From a virus: a DNA stretch of 23,740 nt. The position numbers were made by a program, and so were the translations under genes. Shown one piece after another: positions 19,891 to 23,740 of this stretch. The DNA lies in IMG/VR virus record IMGVR_UViG_3300006334_000027, positions 1-23,740 of that record; one strand, given 5' to 3'. Each line of letters begins with the position of its first letter. Position 1 is the first letter of the stretch. The notes beneath the pieces were generated by a model. It was not told the origin of the DNA, did not search any database, and worked only from the letters and a program-made list of their open reading frames with translations.

Positions 19891-20797
19891 AATTATTGTT
19901 CGTTAGGAAATTTAATCTGCTAAATTGATTTCTATTCACTAATTTGTATATACCCCACCTGTTCCACATTACATAACCCTCGCCATCTATTTCGCCATCA
20001 TCATCAAATGTTGTCCACCATCCATCGTGTTCACATCTTTTAAGTGCATCCATCTTAATTGACTTAACTAACTTCCAAAGTCTCATTAAGTTAGGGTCAA
20101 TATTATGTGAGTGTGAAATTGCATTGACTACATCATCTGTAATTGGTATTCCAGTACGGATACAATGATTAATAGTTTTTTTAATTTGTTGTGCTTTTTT
20201 GTCATCAACAAACTGTACCATAGTTGCCATCTGTTTTGCAAATTGGCATCTATCATATACAAATGATTGAAACTTTGCAATCGCATTACATTGAACATAC
20301 AATACTTTGTCCAAGTCATTCTCAAGTATATGGTCAAGTGGTATTGCGTGAGTATCTACAAGAGAATCTCCTGTAGCGACATACTCTGTGTGTGGTGCGA
20401 TGATAATATTGTGTTCTATCTTGTATGGAAATAGATAACCTATAGTGTTAGGTTGGTAGTAGTCATCGCCACCAATACCTATCAAGTCTCCCTGATAGAT
20501 ATTCTCTGTTCTGACCAAATTATCAAAACATTTGTGTAATTTATTTGCCAAGTCTGGTTTTTCAGCATATAATATATCAATCTCTTCGTGAGAGTGACAT
20601 ATCATCTTCTTGACTTTGTTGAATACAGATTTTGTACCAACAAAAAACTTTTCATTTTCGGGATTAGTTCCCCATACAATAGCAGGGCAACCATCTATTT
20701 TAAGAGATACCTTTCCCTGTAAAGTAAACCAGTTAATTGCTGATAAGTCTCCAGTAAGGATAGTATCTTCGGGGTGTTCAATGTGTTTGAGTTGCAT
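19877..20797 (-). CDS. KxDG nucleotidyltransferase-like protein (DNA/RNA ligase superfamily, DUF6267-like)
   Basis: This 306-residue protein has SLKIDGCPAIVWGTNPENEK (31-50): K33-x-D35-G36 is motif I of ligases and capping enzymes, in which the lysine takes AMP or GMP. It is followed by FFVGTKSVFNK (51-61), then ENIYQGDLIGI (98-108, motif III-like) and, near the end, EGYVMWNRWGIYKLVNRNQF (from 273), like motifs IV and V with K285. No OB-fold or zinc domain is seen. I recall this as a phage family of unknown activity (DUF6267). It could seal nucleic acid or modify a protein. Confidence 0.78.
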   Translation of the reverse strand: MQLKHIEHPEDTILTGDLSAINWFTLQGKVSLKIDGCPAIVWGTNPENEKFFVGTKSVFNKVKKMICHSHEEIDILYAEKPDLANKLHKCFDNLVRTENIYQGDLIGIGGDDYYQPNTIGYLFPYKIEHNIIIAPHTEYVATGDSLVDTHAIPLDHILENDLDKVLYVQCNAIAKFQSFVYDRCQFAKQMATMVQFVDDKKAQQIKKTINHCIRTGIPITDDVVNAISHSHNIDPNLMRLWKLVKSIKMDALKRCEHDGWWTTFDDDGEIDGEGYVMWNRWGIYKLVNRNQFSRLNFLTNNNWVSS

Positions 20798-20870
20798 TTG
20801 TCTGAGTGATAGTAGTTTGCTTTAAACTAATATTTTTCTCTTCTCTCTTTACCTATATTAACACATACGG

Positions 20871-20937
20871 ATTATATAGTAATAATTATAGTCCAAATGG
20901 TAATAATCTGACACCATTTCTTAACAAGAATGTGTCA
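20871..20937 (-). promoter_or_regulatory. Possible promoter with a variant inverted repeat
   Basis: Two TATAAT-like sequences (minus strand, 20871-20876 and 20885-20890) lie upstream of the nucleotidyltransferase-like gene (ATG 20797). A longer inverted repeat TGACACCATT...AATGTGTCA (20909-20937) lies behind them, but its spacing does not match the other sites. The leader would be about 65-80 bases. Confidence 0.35.
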
Positions 20938-21029
20938 ATAATTAGGTTTGCTATATTAGTTCCCCAATGTAGCATCCATAAGAATGAAGCAATAAAGATT
21001 AGTTTTTCTTTTAGTGATATTTTTGTCAT
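20886..21029 (-). CDS. Small membrane protein of the EKLIFI.SF...HWGT family, copy 2
   Basis: This 47-residue protein starts MTKISLKEKLIFIASFLWML and continues HWGTNIANLIIDTFLL. It has one or two hydrophobic helices. It starts 1 base after the stop of the HAF-type protein gene. The similarity to the protein at 15226-15429 (REKLIFISSFIYFLHWGTE) is clear by eye and no function is known. Confidence 0.78.
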   Translation of the reverse strand: MTKISLKEKLIFIASFLWMLHWGTNIANLIIDTFLLRNGVRLLPFGL

Positions 21030-21030
21030 A

Positions 21031-21486
21031 TTATCTCAGATATAAGTATCCACCCGCCCATCCTACACATCTAGGGTCAGTTAGAAATAATAAATCTTTT
21101 TTGTCGCAAAAATTGAATCTAACGTGTTTTGCGGGTGCTTTCCAAGATGCAGGTTTGTAAACTTCCCCTGTTTTTCTATCCACAAATGCGTGAACTGTTG
21201 AATCTCTCCATCTGTCATTTCTTTCGTCATACTCTTCTCTGACTACTTTGTAATACTTCTTACCTTCAATGTATCTGAATTTGTCAAGGTTTGCTTTACC
21301 TTGCATAATCTTGACAAGTTGCTCTGCTGAATAAGAACACTCTGGGTCACGTTGTAGATTATGCTCTAAACTTCTAATTGTGTCTTGCTTGAAATTCTCA
21401 TCAAGTGCTTTACAATAGTCATCAACATATCTTTCTAAAAAGATTTGATTTGTTTTCTGAACTGATTGTCCGATTACTTTTTCCAT
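21031..21486 (-). CDS. HAF-D-KTG-V-Y family phage protein, copy 2
   Basis: This 151-residue protein starts MEKVIGQSVQKTNQIFLERY. The middle has the KIMQGKANLDKFRYIEGKKY stretch, the end HAFVDRKTGEVYKPASWK and CVGWAGGYLYLR, all with counterparts in the protein at 16687-17205. The helical first half pairs with a beta-rich second half. Function unknown. It is the first gene after the -10 at 21512-21517 and is followed by the small membrane protein gene. Confidence 0.85.
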   Translation of the reverse strand: MEKVIGQSVQKTNQIFLERYVDDYCKALDENFKQDTIRSLEHNLQRDPECSYSAEQLVKIMQGKANLDKFRYIEGKKYYKVVREEYDERNDRWRDSTVHAFVDRKTGEVYKPASWKAPAKHVRFNFCDKKDLLFLTDPRCVGWAGGYLYLR

Positions 21487-21511
21487 AGGGGTGTTTCTTT
21501 GTTATACACAT

Positions 21512-21569
21512 ATTATAGCACTAAAAAAGGGGGTTGAACACCCCCTTGTGACACTTATTCAACTGTCTG
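21512..21569 (-). promoter_or_regulatory. Promoter: palindrome, terminator hairpin and -10
   Basis: Palindrome 21548-21569 (GTGACAC.../...CTGTC) encloses the stop codon of the MATRSRIG-family gene. A terminator (21523-21547) fills the spacer, and TATAAT (minus strand, 21512-21517) follows, centre 44 bases from the palindrome, 26 bases before the ATG at 21486. Confidence 0.75.
21523..21547 (-). terminator. Rho-independent terminator
   Basis: On the minus strand a GGGGG/CCCCC stem with a 7-base loop (TGTTCAA) runs into six T. It ends the 147-residue gene and lies directly before the next -10 element. Confidence 0.85.
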
Positions 21570-21998
21570 CTTTTTTGGGATTTCTACCCCCTCAACTGTT
21601 ACACTTACAATCTCCTCATAATTCTCATCATAGTTTTGTTTGATTGCATAACCTACCCATCTATCTGTGACGAAAATATATGAGTACTCTTGCCAACAAT
21701 CTATTCGTGTGAACTCATCAAAGTTCTTACTTAATATAGGTGCTTCATCATCCCCACCATAGTAAGTAGGTTTTGGGTCAGCGATAGGTGTGAACTCTCC
21801 TGTTTCTACATTAAAACTACTGTCAGAATAGCAATTACTCATATTGCCACCATCTATGAGTTCAGATGCTTTCTCATAAGTGTTGTAGTGTTCTACAAGT
21901 TTAACACCTAATCCCTCTGGGTATCCATCAAAATGATGATATACTGAAAGGATTGAATCATCAGGTAATTGAATACCTATTCTTGCTCTGGTTGACAT
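21555..21998 (-). CDS. MATRSRIG-family protein, copy 2
   Basis: This 147-residue protein starts MSTRARIGIQLPDDSILSVY, then HHFDGYPEGLGVKLVEHYNT, then ELIDGGNMSNCYSDSSF, matching the protein at 10854-11303 in order and content. It follows a leader of about 120 bases with several perfect stems (21999-22128). The family is widespread in phages; function unknown. Confidence 0.88.
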   Translation of the reverse strand: MSTRARIGIQLPDDSILSVYHHFDGYPEGLGVKLVEHYNTYEKASELIDGGNMSNCYSDSSFNVETGEFTPIADPKPTYYGGDDEAPILSKNFDEFTRIDCWQEYSYIFVTDRWVGYAIKQNYDENYEEIVSVTVEGVEIPKKQTVE

Positions 21999-22128
21999 AA
22001 GGGTCTAAAATAAATTGACGAGAGGAAACAAAACACGACCAACTGCTTAAGTTCGACTTAAAAACGTATTCCTCTGGGTATCCGTTACCTTGAAAGTCTT
22101 ATGTTGGTGGGTTTGTTTCCCCACTATT
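21999..22128 (-). ncRNA. Structured 5' leader, possible regulatory RNA
   Basis: Between the -10 at 22129-22134 and the ATG at 21998 lies an unusually long leader. Stems seen: GTGGG/CCCAC (22107-22111 with 22120-22124), GGTA/TACC (22077-22080 with 22086-22089), and a long-range AGAGGAA/TTCCTCT (22021-22027 with 22069-22075) that encloses TTAAGT-TCG-ACTTAA (22047-22061). No open frame with ATG exists in it. No riboswitch class is recognised. Confidence 0.4.
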
Positions 22129-22684
22129 AATATAACACATCTGCAAGAGGATTCAACTTCTCTTGTGACACTTCTATTACTGGCATATAAAGGGTTCCAT
22201 ATTTACCGAATATTCGTCTAAACTTACCAAGTCTAGTGCCAAGATAAACTATTGCTGATTGAAATGGAGCTGCACCTTTTCCATTTCCAAATTTTAATCT
22301 TTTATTAATTGCTAAAAATGGATAGGTAGATATTGACTTCCACCATCTTGTCGATACATCCATCTTAATCAGTAAGACTAATTCTTTTGCGTGTCCTAGT
22401 TGATACTGTGATACTGCATAAGGTATCCACTCTTTACTATTACTATATGGATGATTCATGAATACACTATCGGCAACCCAATCTTGTGCGAGTCCATTCA
22501 TTTTCTCGTCAAAAAGTTTTTTAGCGGGTACGTTGGGATTCTCGATGTCATTACAACAGGGGTCTAAATCTAGTTTGTTATCAAAAAATTCTAGTACATC
22601 CCCTACAAACTCTGGTGGGGTGTTCCAACAATCAGTTCTAGTTCCTGTCGTTGCTGTTAAAGCTTTTAATGCTGTTGATGTCAT
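22127..22684 (-). CDS. dam: Phage Dam-type N6-adenine methyltransferase, with an altered catalytic motif
   Basis: This 185-residue protein has CWNTPPEFVGDVLEFF (19-34), LDLDPCCNDIENPNVPAKKL (38-57) and DSVFMNHPYSNSKEWIPYAV (72-91), the layout of the phage Dam family (PF05869): W.TPP, LDpCA, then [DN]PPY. The usual NPPYS is NHPYS here (N77-H78-P79-Y80), one change in a nearly invariant spot. No target-recognition domain is attached. An ATG is used directly after a TATAAT, so the message may be leaderless. In phages such enzymes mark GATC or related sites against restriction. Confidence 0.82.
   Translation of the reverse strand: MTSTALKALTATTGTRTDCWNTPPEFVGDVLEFFDNKLDLDPCCNDIENPNVPAKKLFDEKMNGLAQDWVADSVFMNHPYSNSKEWIPYAVSQYQLGHAKELVLLIKMDVSTRWWKSISTYPFLAINKRLKFGNGKGAAPFQSAIVYLGTRLGKFRRIFGKYGTLYMPVIEVSQEKLNPLADVLY
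22129..22186 (-). promoter_or_regulatory. Promoter: palindrome and -10 inside the Dam-type gene end
   Basis: Palindrome 22165-22186 (arms GTGACACT/TACTGGCA, degenerate) and TATATT (minus strand, 22129-22134) both lie in the last codons of the Dam-type gene, 44 bases apart. A short AAGAG/CTCTT stem fills part of the spacer. It serves the leader and gene at 21998. Confidence 0.58.
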
Positions 22685-22690
22685 ACAAAT

Positions 22691-22714
22691 ATTATATCAC
22701 ACTTTCGGTATAAT
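22691..22714. promoter_or_regulatory. Divergent -10 elements
   Basis: TATAAT on the minus strand (22691-22696) lies 7 bases before the Dam-type ATG, and TATAAT on the plus strand (22709-22714) lies 35 bases before the ATG at 22749. No palindrome of the 22-bp class is seen at the expected distance for either. Confidence 0.55.
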
Positions 22715-22748
22715 GTCCACACTAAATATTAATAGTTCGGTTATCCGT

Positions 22749-22991
22749 ATGAAATTAATAGACGGATGCCACTCTCTCAAACTAGAGTGTGCATTAAGAG
22801 AATTAGGTTTTGTTGACGTTGGTTGGAAATGTGTCGCCAATGCAGGTATATTTCTAGTTCTTCCATTTGGACTACCCGAAAACCCAGACGGAGACTTACT
22901 CGGTTTCCAAGTTGTTAAATCTAGTCGGGTAATCAGGTTATCTGATAGTGCGAAAAAAGCACTTGACTTTGCGATTACAATGTCAGGTTAG
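22749..22991 (+). CDS. Small protein, unknown
   Basis: This 80-residue protein starts MKLIDGCHSLKLECALRELG and contains DVGWKCVANAGIFLVLPFGL, then LLGFQVVKSSRVIRLSDSAK. ATG 22749 is chosen because it is 35 bases after the plus-strand TATAAT; an ATG at 22713 overlaps that -10. The frame continues upstream only over the Dam-type gene in antisense. It ends in overlap with the convergent gene (TTAG). No family recognised. Confidence 0.7.
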   Translation: MKLIDGCHSLKLECALRELGFVDVGWKCVANAGIFLVLPFGLPENPDGDLLGFQVVKSSRVIRLSDSAKKALDFAITMSG

Positions 22992-23215
22992 TCGTCATAG
23001 ACTAAACACTCTGGTTCGTCAGGGTGTAAATCGCAAAATAGTTCTAAGGCATTTGGGTCGTGATGGTCGCCAGCTGCAATCTCTTCTTTATGATGTCCAA
23101 CATATTCCTGTAACTCTTGAAGTTCATCTTTGTAATGTCTTCTCGCTGCTGATGAAACAGTTGGGTCTTCAATCCTTTGCTTATCGAACTCGATGTGGTC
23201 TTCTATTGTTTTCAT
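22988..23215 (-). CDS. Small acidic, His-rich protein
   Basis: This 75-residue protein starts MKTIEDHIEFDKQRIEDPTV and is charged and helical, with a His/Asp/Cys-rich end (HHDPNALELFCDLHPDEPEC). AGAGGA lies 9 bases before the ATG. The end could bind a metal but no motif is certain. It stops in overlap with the plus-strand gene. Confidence 0.75.
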   Translation of the reverse strand: MKTIEDHIEFDKQRIEDPTVSSAARRHYKDELQELQEYVGHHKEEIAAGDHHDPNALELFCDLHPDEPECLVYDD

Positions 23216-23261
23216 AATGTGTTCCTCTTGTTACAATACTATTTAGGTTTTTAAGGTTAAC

Positions 23262-23438
23262 TTAATGTTCGGTCATATCCCAATGCCATCTAATGTGTTT
23301 TATGTAATCGAAAGTACATGATAAATCTGCATCGCAACTTAAATCATATTTTCGGTCACATAAAAAATTTCGTAACTCCTGTACTGATTGAAAAGAACCT
23401 TTGTGAGAATAGTTTTCATCATACAGATGGTACTTCAT
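23262..23438 (-). CDS. Small protein, unknown
   Basis: This 58-residue protein starts MKYHLYDENYSHKGSFQSVQ and has ELRNFLCDRKYDLSCDADLS and a C-terminal IKHIRWHWDMTEH. It is coupled to the next-upstream gene by TAATG. Aromatic and charged; no family recognised. Confidence 0.75.
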   Translation of the reverse strand: MKYHLYDENYSHKGSFQSVQELRNFLCDRKYDLSCDADLSCTFDYIKHIRWHWDMTEH

Positions 23439-23671
23439 TATTTTAAATCCTCATTGAAAAATGTACCAAAGAAACCGCTATCTCCGTCTTTGCGATTTTC
23501 TATTTTTTCTATCATTTCACTTGCATCAATAATGTTATCTATTAATGCTATCATATCAGCAATGTTTTTACTTACAAATGATTTCTCTGTCCTAGCTGCA
23601 TAAGCAAGAGCATTTTTTAAATCTTCTTGTGCATCTTTTAATGATGACTTGACAGTTTCGGATAATGCCAT
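23438..23671 (-). CDS. Small helical conserved phage protein
   Basis: This 77-residue protein starts MALSETVKSSLKDAQEDLKN and continues ALAYAARTEKSFVSKNIADM; it is helical and ends acidic then Phe-rich (DSGFFGTFFNEDLK). ATG 23671 overlaps the stop of the gene that enters from the right (TAATG); the frame to 23686 is not needed. LSETVK.SL..A..DL..ALA.AARTEK proteins are common in T4-like cyanophages; function unknown. Confidence 0.82.
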   Translation of the reverse strand: MALSETVKSSLKDAQEDLKNALAYAARTEKSFVSKNIADMIALIDNIIDASEMIEKIENRKDGDSGFFGTFFNEDLK

Positions 23672-23740
23672 TATATTTTTACCCATCCTGTATCGGTCAA
23701 TTGATAACCTTTTGCTAGTAATTCATCATCTGTAAACATA
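23671..23740 (-). CDS. Small gene at the right edge, possibly only its 3' end
   Basis: The frame reads MFTDDELLAKGYQLTDTG, then WVKI and TAA, from an ATG at 23739. With 22 residues the true start is probably outside the window. Its stop overlaps the next ATG (TAATG). The GYQLTDTGWV phrase is typical of small winged-helix-like or phage proteins; nothing more can be said. Confidence 0.55.
   Translation of the reverse strand, partial: MFTDDELLAKGYQLTDTGWVKI

Noticed and set aside
20128-20337. Minus-strand frame of 69 codons inside the nucleotidyltransferase-like gene
   Set aside because: It lies wholly within that gene in another frame and has no ribosome binding site.
8937-21569. Explaining the palindromes as ordinary transcription terminators
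   Set aside because: They lack T tracts, several lie inside coding sequence, and their constant distance to a downstream -10 points to a promoter role.
11293-22186. Identifying the 22-bp palindrome as a CRP, NtcA or PhoB site
   Set aside because: CRP-type sites need TGTGA-N6-TCACA and NtcA needs GTA-N8-TAC; spacing and core do not fit. PhoB direct repeats are not present.
1-23740. CRISPR arrays, insertion sequences, integrase or attachment sites
   Set aside because: No regularly spaced direct repeats, transposase-like frames or integrase motifs were seen.

Overview
The window looks like part of the genome of a marine T4-like myovirus, most similar in style to cyanophages. Evidence: an AT-rich sequence, baseplate genes gp6 and gp25 side by side, near-T4 late promoters (GATAAATA), and dense blocks of very small genes joined by ATGA, TAATG or TAAATG junctions. 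The host cannot be fixed from this window. There is no photosynthesis gene, tRNA, insertion sequence or CRISPR array here.

Layout. Positions 1-7032 form a virion/late block, entirely on the minus strand. In transcription order it holds ten small or uncharacterised genes, then gp25, gp6, and a large structural protein that runs off the left edge and carries a cupredoxin-like copper-site motif. Late promoters lie at 7092-7099 and 4435-4442. Positions 7317-8864 hold small minus-strand genes, and 9022-12338 a plus-strand cluster of small genes including a YubB/Api92-like protein. From 12335 to 22684 the minus strand carries an accessory region: a 2OG-Fe(II) oxygenase-like protein, an HExxH metallopeptidase-like protein, three DNA methyltransferase-like genes, a PD-(D/E)xK nuclease-like gene overlapping one of them, and a KxDG nucleotidyltransferase-like protein. 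A short plus-strand gene (22749-22991) and more small minus-strand genes finish the window.

The strongest unexpected signal is regulatory. Outside the virion block, fourteen TATAAT-type -10 elements (counting a divergent pair as two) are each preceded by an imperfect 22-bp palindrome with arms like GTGCCAGT / ACTGGCAC. Its centre lies 43-45 bp from the -10 centre every time. The palindromes often sit across the 3' end or stop codon of the upstream gene, and in several cases the spacer is filled by a separate hairpin or terminator. None of these promoters shows a recognisable -35 box. This looks like one operator controlling a non-late regulon of the phage.

A second theme is internal duplication. 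Four small protein families occur twice: two of them once in the plus-strand cluster and once near 19.5-22 kb on the minus strand, and two of them twice on the minus strand.
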